Below are positions 23,355 to 32,277 of a DNA stretch of 33,296 nt, one piece after another. The translations under genes were made by a program, and so were the position numbers. The stretch spans positions 1 through 33,296 of the forward strand of contig JAJQFU010000107.1 of NCBI GenBank assembly GCA_021200955.1. Direction: 5' to 3'. The first letter of the stretch is position 1, and every line of letters starts with the position of its first letter. Source of the DNA: Clostridiales bacterium. Lineage in GTDB: Bacteria > Bacillota > Clostridia > Lachnospirales > CAG-274. Below the pieces are notes generated by a model. It saw only the letters and a program-made list of their open reading frames with translations, had not been told where the DNA came from and searched no databases.

Positions 23355-23411
23355 TAAAAGCTGAAATGTTACCAATTTTTTAAAATTTTTGAAAAAATCA
23401 CTGAAAAGGAC

Positions 23412-23440
23412 TTGAAATCCCTTTTGTTTTGTGATATCAT
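23412..23440 (+). promoter_or_regulatory. Sigma-A-type promoter for rpsB-tsf
   Basis: TTGAAA (23412-23417), 17 bases, TATCAT (23435-23440). It implies a leader of about 125 bases before rpsB, which contains the nested hairpin described separately. Confidence 0.6.
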
Positions 23441-23481
23441 AATTTTTGGCGTGTAGATTTGCGCTGAACACTTATTACACA

Positions 23482-23544
23482 CACAGCTTTCGTTTTACGG
23501 CGATGTGCCGAGAAATTGTTTTTCGGTTGCCGTTAAATGCTGTG
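23482..23544 (+). promoter_or_regulatory. Nested hairpin in the rpsB leader, candidate S2 autoregulatory RNA
   Basis: Three nested stems can be read: CACAGC (23482-23487) with GCTGTG (23539-23544); ACGGC (23497-23501) with GCCGT (23529-23533); and CCGA (23508-23511) with TCGG (23523-23526). The outer stem abuts a GGAGG that has no start codon after it; the true ribosome-binding site AAAGGAGG lies 13 bases on. Ribosomal protein operons are often controlled by such leaders; binding by S2 is inferred. Confidence 0.45.
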
Positions 23545-23572
23545 GAGGTTTAACTAAAAGGAGGATTTTAAA

Positions 23573-24301
23573 ATGAGTGTTATTACTATGAAACAGCTTC
23601 TTGAAGCAGGCGTTCACTTCGGTCACCAAACAAGACGCTGGAACCCTAAAATGGCTGATTATATCTTTGCCGAAAGAAACGGCATTTATATTATTGACCT
23701 TCAGAAAACAGTTAAAATGGTTGAAGACGCTTATAACGCTGTCTGCGACATCACAAAGGACGGCGGCGAGCTTCTTTTTGTAGGTACAAAGAAGCAGGCT
23801 CAGGACTCTATCAGAGAAGAAGCACAGCGCTGCGGTATGAACTATGTAAGCGAAAGATGGCCCGGCGGACTTCTTACAAACTTCGAAACAACCAAGACAA
23901 GAATTAAGAGACTTAAAGAGCTTGACACAATGATTGAAGACGGCACAATGGATGTACTTCCCAAGAAGGAAGTTGCAAAGCTTATGCATGAAAAGGAAAA
24001 GCTTGAAAGAAACATCGGCGGTATCAAAGAAATGAAGAGAGTACCCGACGTTATCTTTATTGTTGACCCCAGAAAGGAACACCTTGCCGTTGCCGAGGCT
24101 CACAGCCTTGATATTCCCATTGTTGCCATTGTTGATACAAACTGCGACCCCGAGGAAATCGACTATGTTATCCCCGGAAACGATGACGCTATCCGTGCCG
24201 TAAAGCTTATCTCTTCGAGAATGGCTGACGCAGTTATTGAGAGCCGTCAGGGTGTGGCTGAAAACGCAGCCGAAGCTGACGAAGAAGCAACTGAAGAATA
24301 A
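23573..24301 (+). CDS. rpsB: 30S ribosomal protein S2, 242 aa
   Basis: S2 binds the head-body junction of the small subunit. The sequence starts with the canonical [20 protein letters not shown] and contains [41 protein letters not shown] and [12 protein letters not shown], ending with an acidic tail. Length is typical. The ribosome-binding site AAAGGAGG is optimal. It is the first gene of the conserved rpsB-tsf pair. Confidence 0.98.
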   Translation: MSVITMKQLLEAGVHFGHQTRRWNPKMADYIFAERNGIYIIDLQKTVKMVEDAYNAVCDITKDGGELLFVGTKKQAQDSIREEAQRCGMNYVSERWPGGLLTNFETTKTRIKRLKELDTMIEDGTMDVLPKKEVAKLMHEKEKLERNIGGIKEMKRVPDVIFIVDPRKEHLAVAEAHSLDIPIVAIVDTNCDPEEIDYVIPGNDDAIRAVKLISSRMADAVIESRQGVAENAAEADEEATEE

Positions 24302-24328
24302 TTCAAATTAAACGGAGGTATATATATT

Positions 24329-25261
24329 ATGGCTGTTACTGCTGCTATGATTAAGGAACTCAGAGGGCTTTCGGGCGCAGGTATGAGTGCTTGTAAGAAT
24401 GCTCTTGTAGAGGCTGACGGTGATATGGATGCCGCTTTTGACATTCTCAGAAAGAACGGCGCCGCTACCGCAGAAAAGAAGGCAGGAAGAATTGCTGCCG
24501 AGGGTTTAAGCCTGCCCTATATTTCAGAGGATGGAAAGACTGCTGTTGTTGTTGAGGTAAACTCAGAAACAGACTTCGTAGCTAAAAACGTTAAATTCCA
24601 GGACTATGTTTTGGCTGTTGCAAAGCAGATTGCCGGTTCAAGCGCTTCAAATGTTGAAGAGCTTCTTGAAGACAAGTGGAATGACGATCCTTCAAAGACA
24701 GTTAAGGAAGCTCACGTTGATATGGTTTCCACAATCGGCGAAAACCTTACAATCAGACGTTTCGAAAAGATTGTTGACCAAGGCTCAAGCCTTTTTGTAA
24801 GCTATATTCACGCAGGCGGAAAGGTTGCTGTTCTTCTTGAAATGACAACAGACGTTAAGACAGACGCAGTTGTTGAAGCAGGCAAGAATGTTTGTATGCA
24901 GATTGCCGCTATGAGCCCCAGATTTGTTGACAGAAGCGAAATCTCAGATGAATTTATCGCTAAGGAAAAGGCAATTCTTATCGACCAGGCTAAGAATGAC
25001 CCCAAGAACGCTTCCAAGCCCGAAAACATCATCGAAAAGATGATTACAGGCCGTCTTAATAAGGAATTTAAGGAAATGTGTCTTGTAGATCAGGAATATG
25101 TTAAAGACGACAGCTTAACAGTAGGCAAGTATATCCAGTCAGTTGCTAAGGCTGAAAACGGAAATATTGAGCTTAAGAAGTTTGTTCGTTTCGAAACAGG
25201 CCAGGGTCTTGAAAAGAAGAACGAAGACTTTGCGGCTGAAGTTGCAAAGGCTATGGCTTAA
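24329..25261 (+). CDS. tsf: Elongation factor Ts, 310 aa
   Basis: EF-Ts regenerates EF-Tu-GTP by displacing GDP. The N-terminal UBA-like domain is seen in IKELRGLSGAGMSACKNALVEADGDMDAA, here cited in parts: IKELRGLSGAGM and CKNALVEADGDM. The key Tu-contacting segment TDFVAKN is near residue 75. The dimerisation-type C-terminal half is complete, giving about the usual length (310 residues). The gene follows rpsB by 27 bases with a GGAGG ribosome-binding site. A terminator comes right after it, so pyrH and frr, which often follow tsf, are not linked here. Confidence 0.97.
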   Translation: MAVTAAMIKELRGLSGAGMSACKNALVEADGDMDAAFDILRKNGAATAEKKAGRIAAEGLSLPYISEDGKTAVVVEVNSETDFVAKNVKFQDYVLAVAKQIAGSSASNVEELLEDKWNDDPSKTVKEAHVDMVSTIGENLTIRRFEKIVDQGSSLFVSYIHAGGKVAVLLEMTTDVKTDAVVEAGKNVCMQIAAMSPRFVDRSEISDEFIAKEKAILIDQAKNDPKNASKPENIIEKMITGRLNKEFKEMCLVDQEYVKDDSLTVGKYIQSVAKAENGNIELKKFVRFETGQGLEKKNEDFAAEVAKAMA

Positions 25262-25283
25262 TAAAATAATATAAAGAATTACG

Positions 25284-25317
25284 GGAGCTTGCTTATATTG
25301 GTAAGCTTCCTTTTTTT
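25284..25317 (+). terminator. Terminator of rpsB-tsf
   Basis: GGA...GCTTA and TAAGC...TCC form a stem with an asymmetric internal loop, followed by seven T (25311-25317), about 20 bases after the tsf stop. Confidence 0.75.
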
Positions 25318-25349
25318 GGGTTTCTCAACCCGATTATTTCCATTAAATA

Positions 25350-25378
25350 TTGACAAAACCCTTAAGAGATAATATAAT
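25350..25378 (+). promoter_or_regulatory. Consensus sigma-A promoter of the his operon
   Basis: TTGACA (25350-25355), 17 bases, TATAAT (25373-25378), matching consensus at all positions. The leader of about 105 bases holds the palindrome AGAAGCTTCT and an 8-bp hairpin CGCTTTGC/GCAAAGCG (25439-25464) about 25 bases before the hisZ start. No His-rich leader peptide or intrinsic terminator is seen. Confidence 0.8.
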
Positions 25379-25487
25379 AGTGATTAACGAAATGCTGATG
25401 TAAGAAGCTTCTGCCTTATGTTTTCGGCTTTTATTCACCGCTTTGCTTATGTTACCGCAAAGCGAAACTGTGAAAGGGAGATTAATT

Positions 25488-26741
25488 ATGATTAATAAAA
25501 AACTGCATACCCCCGAGGGTGTTAAGGATTTTAACCCCGAAGAGTTTGCCTATAAAAGAGGTATTGAAAAAATTGCAGAAACTGCCTTTTTAAGCAACGG
25601 ATACAGACGTGTCAGCACGCCGACCCTTGAATATTCCGAGGTGTTTAAAACGACCTCTGAGGCTGACACCGAAAAATACAGATTTTTATCCCGTGAGGGT
25701 GATATTTTGGTTTTGCGTTCCGATATGACCCCGCCTATCTGCCGTATGGCGGCAACGGGCTATTCCGACAGCGACCTGCCTTTGAGATTTTATTATGTTG
25801 AAAATATGTTCAGATATAATGAAAAAAATCAGGGAAAGCTTAGGGAAATGACCCAAGCCGGAATCGAGCTTTTGGGCATTGAGGGCATTGACGGCGACTG
25901 TGAGGTTTTAATCTGCGCAATTTCGGCTCTTTTGAATTTGGGCTTAGATGATTTTAAAATCGATATAGGTCATTCGGAATTTTTGGAGGGCGCACTTTCA
26001 GAAGCAGGGGTTTTCGGCGAGACAGCGGAAAAAATTAAGTCTGCCGTTGCCGATAAAAATTATGTAGGGGTTTCTGAAATTATAGAAAACATAGACGCAG
26101 AAGGGGAAATTAAGGAATTTTTGTGTTCACTGCCTTTATATTTGGGCGGTGTTGAGGTTCTTGAAAAGGCCGAGAAAATTTTTAAGACCGAAAAGCCCCT
26201 TAATGCGGTCAGATATATGAAGAAGCTCTATGACGCATTGAAGGACTGCGGCTTCGACAAATATATATGCTTTGATTTGGGCATCGTTCCCCAGCTTGAC
26301 TATTATACAGGCATAATTTTCAGGGGCTACGCTTTGGGCTCCGGTTATTCGATTTTAAGCGGCGGCCGTTATGACAGGCTTTCCGCAAGCTTCGGCAGAG
26401 ATTTTCAGGCAATAGGCTTTATTCTTAAAATAAACGAGCTTATTTCCGTTTTAAAGGCTAACGGCATAACCTTTAAAGATAAAAAAGCCGACACTCTTCT
26501 TGTTTTTGAAGAAAAGGCTAAGGGCGCGGCTCTTTCAGCCGGTATTGCCTTAAGAAAAAACGGAATGAATATAGAGAATTTTTACGGAAGTATAGACGAA
26601 GGGCTTAAATATGCCGAGAAAAAGGGCTTTGTAGGGGTTTTGTATTTTAAAGACAGCGAAAGTGTTAAAATATATAATGTGAGCGAAGGGGAAGAAACGG
26701 TTGTGGGTCTTTCCGAACTCTTGAAAGCGGAGGAAAATTAA
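25488..26741 (+). CDS. hisZ: ATP phosphoribosyltransferase regulatory subunit HisZ, 417 aa
   Basis: HisZ is a class II histidyl-tRNA synthetase paralogue without aminoacylation activity; with short-form HisG it forms the first enzyme of histidine synthesis. HisRS-like motifs are visible: TPEGVKDF near the start, LRSDMTPPICR (motif 2 region), DYYTGIIFRGY, and GGRYDRL (motif 3 region). A C-terminal anticodon-domain-like part (about 330-417) is retained. Position before a 211-residue HisG decides against a true HisRS. ATG 25488 is chosen because AAAGGGAG lies just upstream; an in-frame extension upstream overlaps the leader hairpin. Confidence 0.93.
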   Translation: MINKKLHTPEGVKDFNPEEFAYKRGIEKIAETAFLSNGYRRVSTPTLEYSEVFKTTSEADTEKYRFLSREGDILVLRSDMTPPICRMAATGYSDSDLPLRFYYVENMFRYNEKNQGKLREMTQAGIELLGIEGIDGDCEVLICAISALLNLGLDDFKIDIGHSEFLEGALSEAGVFGETAEKIKSAVADKNYVGVSEIIENIDAEGEIKEFLCSLPLYLGGVEVLEKAEKIFKTEKPLNAVRYMKKLYDALKDCGFDKYICFDLGIVPQLDYYTGIIFRGYALGSGYSILSGGRYDRLSASFGRDFQAIGFILKINELISVLKANGITFKDKKADTLLVFEEKAKGAALSAGIALRKNGMNIENFYGSIDEGLKYAEKKGFVGVLYFKDSESVKIYNVSEGEETVVGLSELLKAEEN

Positions 26742-27377
26742 ATGGAATATCTGACATTTGCTCTTGCCAAAGGGCGTTTGGCTGAAAAGGCTATGGAGGC
26801 TTTGGGCAAAACAGGCATACACTGCGAAGAAATGAAAGAGGACAGCCGTAAGCTGATTTTTGTAAATGAAGATATTAAGTGCCGTTTTTTCCTTGCCAAG
26901 GCTCAGGACGTGCCTACATATGTGGAACACGGCGCAGCTGATATAGGTATAGTTGGGCTTGACACTCTTTTGGAGGAAAACAGAAATTTATATCAGGTTT
27001 TGGATTTGGGCTTCGGAAAGTGCCGCTTTGCGGTAGCCGGAAAGCCCGAAGCAAGAGAAATTTTGGATAAGCAGGATCTGAGAGTTGCCACAAAATATTT
27101 AAACATAGCCAAAGACTATTATTATAATAAGAAGCACCAGACTGTGGAGCTTATAAAGCTTAACGGCTCTGTGGAGCTTGCACCTGTTGTGGGGCTTTCG
27201 GACGTAATTCTTGACATTGTAGAAACAGGCTCAACCCTTAAAGCCAACGGACTTGAGGTTTTGGAGGAGGTTTGTCCTCTTTCAGCAAGACTTGCCGTAA
27301 ACAGAGTTAGTATGAAGCTTAAGCATGACAGAATTACGGAAATCATAAAAGGTTTGAAAGAGTTAGAACTTAAATAA
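26742..27377 (+). CDS. hisG: ATP phosphoribosyltransferase catalytic subunit HisG (short form), 211 aa
   Basis: HisG condenses ATP and PRPP to phosphoribosyl-ATP, the committed step of histidine synthesis. At 211 residues it lacks the C-terminal regulatory domain of long HisG and so needs HisZ, encoded just upstream (the start abuts the hisZ stop). Visible motifs are the N-terminal LTFALAKGRL, GAADIGIVGLDTL, and the PRPP-binding DIVETGSTLKANGL. A GGAGG ribosome-binding site lies within the end of hisZ. Confidence 0.96.
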   Translation: MEYLTFALAKGRLAEKAMEALGKTGIHCEEMKEDSRKLIFVNEDIKCRFFLAKAQDVPTYVEHGAADIGIVGLDTLLEENRNLYQVLDLGFGKCRFAVAGKPEAREILDKQDLRVATKYLNIAKDYYYNKKHQTVELIKLNGSVELAPVVGLSDVILDIVETGSTLKANGLEVLEEVCPLSARLAVNRVSMKLKHDRITEIIKGLKELELK

Positions 27378-27392
27378 TGAGGTGGGCAGTAT

Positions 27393-28688
27393 ATGGAAAT
27401 TATAAAATATGACAGTGAACAGGGAAAACAGCTTTTTAACAGGCTTTTGAACCGCAGTAAGCAGAACGAAGGCAAATTTCAGGAAACTGTTGACGAAATT
27501 TTGAAAAACATAAAGCAGAACGGAAACAAGGCTGTTTTTGAATACACAAAAAAATTTGACGGTTTTGATGTAAATGAAAATAATTTCAAGGTAACAAGAG
27601 CCGAAATCAAAAAAGCCTATGCCGAAATTGACCCGGAGCTTGTAGAGGTAATGGAGCATTCGGCAGAAAGAATTTCAGCCTATCACCAAAAGCAGAAGCT
27701 TAACAGCTGGCTTGAACCAAACGAAAAGGGCGAAATGCTGGGTCAGCTTATAAGACCTCTGGAAAGAGTGGGAGTTTATGTGCCCGGGGGAAAGGCGGCT
27801 TACCCTTCAAGCGTACTTATGAACATAATTCCGGCAAAGGTAGCAGGGGTTAAAAAGATAATTATGACAACTCCGGCAGATAAAAACGGAAATGTAAACC
27901 CCAACACCCTTGCAGCTGCGGATATAGCCGGAGCCGATGAGATTTACAAGGTTGGCGGCGCACAGGCTATAGGCGCCCTTGCCTACGGAACGGAAACAAT
28001 AGGCGCAGTAGACAAAATAGTGGGTCCGGGTAATATTTTCGTTGCCCTTGCAAAAAAAAGCGTCTACGGCAGCGTTAATATAGACTCAGTAGCAGGGCCA
28101 AGTGAAATTTTGGTTATTGCGGATGAAAGCGCAGACCCTGTTTTTGTTTCGGCGGATCTTTTGTCTCAGGCAGAGCACGACGAGCTTGCCAGCGCAATTC
28201 TTATAACCACAGACATAAGCTTAGCCGAAAAGGTAAACAAAGAGATTTATAAACAGGCTGAAAGATTAGAACGTAAGGAAATTATACTTAAGTCCTTAGA
28301 GGGCTACGGGGGAATTGTTGTTGCTCCCGATATAAAGACCGCCTGTGAGCTTTCGAATAAGATTGCCCCGGAGCATTTGGAGGTATCGATTAAAGAGCCT
28401 TTTTCCGCATTGAGATATATCAAAAACGCCGGTGCGGTGTTCTTAGGTCACTACAGCCCTGAGCCTTTGGGCGACTATATGGCAGGGCCTAACCACGTTT
28501 TGCCCACAGGGGGAACAGCGAGATTTTTCTCGCCCCTTTCAATAGATGATTATATTAAAAAGTCAAGCATTATTTCATTCTCAAAGGAAGCCCTTTTTGA
28601 TTTGGGCGACGATATTATAACCTTTGCTGAGGCTGAGGGCTTGACAGCACACGCAAATTCAGTTAAAGTCAGAATGAACAAGGGCTGA
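27393..28688 (+). CDS. hisD: Histidinol dehydrogenase HisD, 431 aa
   Basis: HisD is the zinc-dependent NAD-linked enzyme making the last two oxidations, histidinol to histidine. Family motifs are VYVPGGKAAYPSSVLMN, GPGNIFVALAK, VDSVAGPSE-like DSVAGPSEILVI, zinc-binding SQAEHDELASA, APEHLEV, and GPNHVLPTGGTARFFSPL. The length is normal. The start follows GAGGTG with the usual spacing, 15 bases after hisG. Confidence 0.97.
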   Translation: MEIIKYDSEQGKQLFNRLLNRSKQNEGKFQETVDEILKNIKQNGNKAVFEYTKKFDGFDVNENNFKVTRAEIKKAYAEIDPELVEVMEHSAERISAYHQKQKLNSWLEPNEKGEMLGQLIRPLERVGVYVPGGKAAYPSSVLMNIIPAKVAGVKKIIMTTPADKNGNVNPNTLAAADIAGADEIYKVGGAQAIGALAYGTETIGAVDKIVGPGNIFVALAKKSVYGSVNIDSVAGPSEILVIADESADPVFVSADLLSQAEHDELASAILITTDISLAEKVNKEIYKQAERLERKEIILKSLEGYGGIVVAPDIKTACELSNKIAPEHLEVSIKEPFSALRYIKNAGAVFLGHYSPEPLGDYMAGPNHVLPTGGTARFFSPLSIDDYIKKSSIISFSKEALFDLGDDIITFAEAEGLTAHANSVKVRMNKG

Positions 28689-28700
28689 AAGGAGAATATT

Positions 28701-29291
28701 ATGCCGAGAAGCGCAGACCTGAGCAGAAGCACCTATGAAACAAAAATAGACATTAGCGTAAACATTGACGGCAGAGGCGTCTCAAACATTGACACAGGCA
28801 TAGGCTTTTTTGACCATATGCTGACACATATAGCAAAGCACGGCTTTATTGATTTGGACGTAAGCTGTGAGGGAGATTTAGAGGTTGACTGCCACCACAC
28901 CGTTGAGGACGTAGGCATTGTTTTGGGAAAGGCGCTTGCCCTTGCTTTAGGCGATAAAATAGGCATAAAGCGCTACGGCTGGGCGGTTATACCTATGGAC
29001 GAAACACTGGTTCTCTGCTCCTTAGACCTTTCGGGACGTGACGTTTTTGTGTATGACGCAAAATTTACTGTTCCCAAATTAGGCGAGTTTGACACTGAAA
29101 TGGTTGAAGAATTTTTCAGAGCCTTAAGCCAAAACTGCGGTATAAACCTGCATATAAAGGTTCTTGCAGGCAGCAACAACCACCACATTGCAGAGGGCAT
29201 TTTTAAGGCTTTCGGCAAAGCCTTGGATATGGCTTGCACAGTTGACGAACGTATTGAGGGAACACTTTCTACAAAAGGAATGTTGGAATAA
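28701..29291 (+). CDS. hisB: Imidazoleglycerol-phosphate dehydratase HisB, 196 aa
   Basis: This is the monofunctional manganese-dependent dehydratase that makes imidazole-acetol phosphate. Metal-binding motifs are GFFDHMLTHIAKHG, CHHTVEDVG, and HHIAEGIFKAFGKAL. It lacks the phosphatase domain of E. coli HisB, so histidinol-phosphate phosphatase must be encoded elsewhere. The start follows AAAGGAG. The stop overlaps the hisH start (TAATG). Confidence 0.97.
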   Translation: MPRSADLSRSTYETKIDISVNIDGRGVSNIDTGIGFFDHMLTHIAKHGFIDLDVSCEGDLEVDCHHTVEDVGIVLGKALALALGDKIGIKRYGWAVIPMDETLVLCSLDLSGRDVFVYDAKFTVPKLGEFDTEMVEEFFRALSQNCGINLHIKVLAGSNNHHIAEGIFKAFGKALDMACTVDERIEGTLSTKGMLE

Positions 29292-29890
29292 TGATTGGAA
29301 TTATCGATTACAAAATGGGAAATTTAAGAAGCGTTCAAAAGGCGTTTCAGTTTATAGGTCAGGACGCCTTGATTGCCGAGACGCCTAAGGAGCTTGAGGC
29401 TTGCGACAAAATTGTTTTGCCGGGGGTAGGGGCTTTTGAGGACGCAATGAACACAATTAAAAAGCTGGGCTTTGACGAAGCGGTCTATAAGGCAATCGAC
29501 AGCGGAAAATATTTTCTGGGTATTTGTCTCGGTATGCAGATGGTTTTTGACAAAAGCTACGAAAACGGAGAGTTTGAAGGGCTTAAGCTTATTAAAGGCG
29601 AGGTTGTGAAGCTGCCCGATACTGTGAAAATCCCTCAGATAGGGTGGAACAACTTGAATATTAAGATGAGAGAGCCTCTTTTTGAGGGCTTGGGGGAAAG
29701 CCCTTACGTTTATTTTGTCCATTCCTATCACTTAAAAACAGATATGCCCGTTGTCAGCGCAACAACAGACTACGGCGGAGAAATTCAGGTAGCGGTTCAG
29801 AAGGACAATATTTTCGCTCTTCAGTTTCATCCCGAAAAAAGCGGAAATACGGGGCTTCAAATACTTAAAAACTTTTCTTCGCTTAAATAA
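29291..29890 (+). CDS. hisH: Imidazole glycerol phosphate synthase glutaminase subunit HisH, 199 aa
   Basis: HisH releases ammonia from glutamine and channels it to HisF. It is a class I glutamine amidotransferase: the nucleophile Cys is in LGICLGMQM (near residue 80), and the His-Glu of the triad are in LQFHPEKSG near the C-terminus. The start, DYKMGNLRSVQKAF, is typical. It overlaps hisB by one base; the partner hisF lies after hisA. Confidence 0.96.
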   Translation: MIGIIDYKMGNLRSVQKAFQFIGQDALIAETPKELEACDKIVLPGVGAFEDAMNTIKKLGFDEAVYKAIDSGKYFLGICLGMQMVFDKSYENGEFEGLKLIKGEVVKLPDTVKIPQIGWNNLNIKMREPLFEGLGESPYVYFVHSYHLKTDMPVVSATTDYGGEIQVAVQKDNIFALQFHPEKSGNTGLQILKNFSSLK

Positions 29891-29907
29891 AGAAAGGGGC
29901 GTTTGCT

Positions 29908-30624
29908 ATGAAAATTTATCCGGCGGTTGATGTTTTGGGGGGAAAGGCTGTCAGGCTTTTACAGGGAGACTATAACAAGGCAACTGTTTTTAACGAAAGC
30001 CCTTTAAAGGCGGCTGAAGAATGGGTGAAGTGCGGAAGCAAAAATCTTCACATAGTTGACCTTGACGGCGCAAGATACGGCAAAAGCTGTATAAACGACA
30101 TTTTAAAGGAAATAAAGATTAATTTTAATATATTCGTTCAGACAGGGGGAGGAGTCAGAACCCTGAAGGACGTTGAGGAAAGGCTTAACGCCGGAGCCGA
30201 CAGAGTAATTATAGGCACAGCGGCGGTTAAAAATCCAAAGCTTGTGGAAGAAGCGGTTAAAGCCTTCGGCGATAAAATAGCGGTGGGAATTGACGCCAAA
30301 GACGGCTATGTTGCAGTAACAGGCTGGCAGGAGGTTTCCCAAATTAAGGCTGTTGATTTGGGGCTTAATATGAAAAGTCTCGGTGTTAAAACCGTAATTT
30401 ACACCGACATTTCAAAGGACGGTATGATGCAGGGCTTTAACGCCGTTGAAACAAGCGAAATGATTAACAAAACAGGGCTTAACATAATCGCTTCGGGGGG
30501 AATTTCCTCAATGAGCGACTTAGAGGGAGCGGCTCAGGTCGGCTCCTACGGCGCAATTATAGGCAAGGCGCTTTACAACGGCGCACTGAGCCTTAAAGAT
30601 ATATTAAAACGGTTCGAGGTATAA
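29908..30624 (+). CDS. hisA: ProFAR isomerase HisA, 238 aa
   Basis: HisA is the (beta-alpha)8 isomerase that opens the ProFAR ribose in an Amadori rearrangement. Its catalytic aspartates are D8 in PAVDVLGGKAVRL and the Asp in IYTDISKDGMMQG. Phosphate-binding glycine motifs are QTGGGVRT and ASGGISS. The length is typical. The start follows AAAGGGGCG, 17 bases after hisH. Confidence 0.96.
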   Translation: MKIYPAVDVLGGKAVRLLQGDYNKATVFNESPLKAAEEWVKCGSKNLHIVDLDGARYGKSCINDILKEIKINFNIFVQTGGGVRTLKDVEERLNAGADRVIIGTAAVKNPKLVEEAVKAFGDKIAVGIDAKDGYVAVTGWQEVSQIKAVDLGLNMKSLGVKTVIYTDISKDGMMQGFNAVETSEMINKTGLNIIASGGISSMSDLEGAAQVGSYGAIIGKALYNGALSLKDILKRFEV

Positions 30625-30627
30625 ACA

Positions 30628-31395
30628 ATGCTGACTAAAAGAATTATACCCTGTCTCGATGTAAACCGAGGCAGAGTTGTTAAAGGCGTTAATTTTGTAA
30701 ATTTAAGAGATGCGGGAGATCCTGTTGAGGTTGCGGCAATGTATAACAAAAGCCTTGCGGACGAAATCGTATTTTTGGATATAACGGCTTCCTCCGACGC
30801 AAGAGCCATTATGACCGACGTTGTGGCGAGAACTGCGGAACAGGTGTTCATTCCCCTGACAGTAGGCGGAGGTATCAGAACAGTTGAGGACTTCAGAGAA
30901 ATTCTCTCAGCCGGAGCAGATAAAATTTCAGTGAACTCTGCGGCTTTGAAGCGTCCCGAGCTTATTACCGAAGCGGCTTTGAAATTCGGCAGCCAGTGCG
31001 TGGTTGTTGCCATTGACGCAAAAAGACGTGAAGGCGGCGGCTTTGACGTATATTTAAACGGCGGCAGAGTGAACACAGGCAGAGACGCCGTTGAATGGGC
31101 GGCTCTTTGTGAAAAGCTTGGGGCAGGGGAGATACTGCTTACAAGTATGGACTGCGACGGAACTAAAGCAGGCTATGACATAGAGCTTACTAGAGCCATT
31201 TCCTCAGAGGTGAAAATTCCCGTAATTGCTTCGGGAGGGGCGGGGGTTAAATCCCATTTTTACGACGCACTGACAGAGGGCGGCGCAGAAGCGGCGTTGG
31301 CGGCTTCGCTTTTCCACTATCGTGAGCTTGATATTAAAGATCTGAAGGAATATTTGAGAGACAGGGGCTTGCCTGTCAGACTGGAAACAAGGTGA
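30628..31395 (+). CDS. hisF: Imidazole glycerol phosphate synthase cyclase subunit HisF, 255 aa
   Basis: HisF uses ammonia from HisH to form imidazole glycerol phosphate and AICAR. D11 in [15 protein letters not shown] and the Asp in [13 protein letters not shown] are the catalytic pair. Phosphate loops are VGGGIRT and ASGGAG. It starts three bases after hisA with GAGGT at the end of that gene. HisH and HisF are both intact, so the complex is expected to work. Confidence 0.97.
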   Translation: MLTKRIIPCLDVNRGRVVKGVNFVNLRDAGDPVEVAAMYNKSLADEIVFLDITASSDARAIMTDVVARTAEQVFIPLTVGGGIRTVEDFREILSAGADKISVNSAALKRPELITEAALKFGSQCVVVAIDAKRREGGGFDVYLNGGRVNTGRDAVEWAALCEKLGAGEILLTSMDCDGTKAGYDIELTRAISSEVKIPVIASGGAGVKSHFYDALTEGGAEAALAASLFHYRELDIKDLKEYLRDRGLPVRLETR

Positions 31396-31399
31396 CACA

Positions 31400-31780
31400 A
31401 TGAAAACTGAAATTAAAGACGTTAAACTCAGCGACGTTAAGCTTAAATTTGACGAGAAGGGGCTTATTCCGGCAATAGCTCAGGATTTTAATACAGGCGA
31501 GGTTTTAATGCTTGCTTATATGAATGAGGAGTCCTTTAATTTGACCCTTAAAACAGGCAAAGCCACCTATTTCAGCCGTTCAAGACAGAGCCTTTGGCTT
31601 AAGGGTGAAACCTCAGGTCATTTTCAGCACGTTAAGGAAATTCGCTTTGACTGTGACAGCGACACACTGCTTTTGCTTATAGAGCAGGACGGGGCGGCTT
31701 GCCACACAGGCAGCTACAGCTGCTTTTTCAGAAGAATTGAGGATATTGATGACATAAAGGAGACAAATTCCAATGAGTGA
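31400..31780 (+). CDS. hisI: Phosphoribosyl-AMP cyclohydrolase HisI, 126 aa
   Basis: This zinc-dependent enzyme opens the adenine ring of phosphoribosyl-AMP. Motifs are [27 protein letters not shown], the metal-binding DCDSDTLL, and the cysteines of [13 protein letters not shown]. It is a single-domain form; the pyrophosphohydrolase activity lies in the separate downstream gene, which overlaps its last 8 bases. Confidence 0.96.
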   Translation: MKTEIKDVKLSDVKLKFDEKGLIPAIAQDFNTGEVLMLAYMNEESFNLTLKTGKATYFSRSRQSLWLKGETSGHFQHVKEIRFDCDSDTLLLLIEQDGAACHTGSYSCFFRRIEDIDDIKETNSNE

Positions 31781-32135
31781 TTTAGGCAATATTTTAACCG
31801 AAGAATTTGAGGTTATAAAGGGACGTAAGGAAAACCCCGAAGAGGGCTCATACACAAGCTATCTCTTAAAAAAAGGCGAGGACAAAATCCTTAAGAAAAT
31901 TGGTGAAGAGGCTTCAGAGGTCATTATTGCGTCAAAGGGCGGAAATAACGAGGAGCTTATAGGTGAAATCTGCGACGTTCTTTTCCATATAGAGGTGCTT
32001 TTGGCTCAGAAGGGCTTAAGCTGGGATGACGTGGAAGGGGAGCTTGTAAACCGCCGAAGCAAAACCCATATGAACGTAGAAAAGGAAGCTAAAAGAGCTG
32101 CCGAAAACCGCACCGACGAAACAAAAATAAACTGA
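31773..32135 (+). CDS. hisE: Phosphoribosyl-ATP diphosphatase HisE, 120 aa
   Basis: HisE hydrolyses phosphoribosyl-ATP to phosphoribosyl-AMP. It has the all-alpha MazG-like fold; the acidic metal site is seen in [13 protein letters not shown] and the [13 protein letters not shown] helix. It also has the typical [20 protein letters not shown] segment, here cited as [15 protein letters not shown]. It starts 8 bases inside hisI, with AAAGGAG upstream. It is the last gene of the operon and is followed by a hairpin. Confidence 0.95.
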   Translation: MSDLGNILTEEFEVIKGRKENPEEGSYTSYLLKKGEDKILKKIGEEASEVIIASKGGNNEELIGEICDVLFHIEVLLAQKGLSWDDVEGELVNRRSKTHMNVEKEAKRAAENRTDETKIN

Positions 32136-32160
32136 AAAAATTGAGTAATATTTAAAAATT

Positions 32161-32194
32161 AAAGCGGCTGACCATATGAAGGTGAGCCGCTTTT
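32161..32194 (+). terminator. Terminator of the his operon, possibly bidirectional
   Basis: AAAGCGGCTGACC (32161-32173) pairs with GGTGAGCCGCTTT (32181-32193) with one mismatch and a 7-base loop. Only a short T run follows on the plus strand. On the minus strand TTTAATTTTTAAA follows, so it may also serve the LRR gene. Confidence 0.75.
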
Positions 32195-32277
32195 GAATGA
32201 AAGAAAAACACAATAAATTATGCTTCTCATTAGTTATTAATATTTTATAACGGTTTTAAAACCCAATAATGCAAAAA

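Noticed and set aside
23495-24103. 202-codon open frame on the minus strand
   Set aside because: It is fully antisense to rpsB, has no ribosome-binding site, and its sequence is low-complexity in a way expected from the complement of a coding frame.
25440-25480. Possible T-box element in the his leader (ACCGCAAAGCG resembles the T-box core)
   Set aside because: The leader is too short for specifier and antiterminator domains, the core match is partial, and no terminator follows it.
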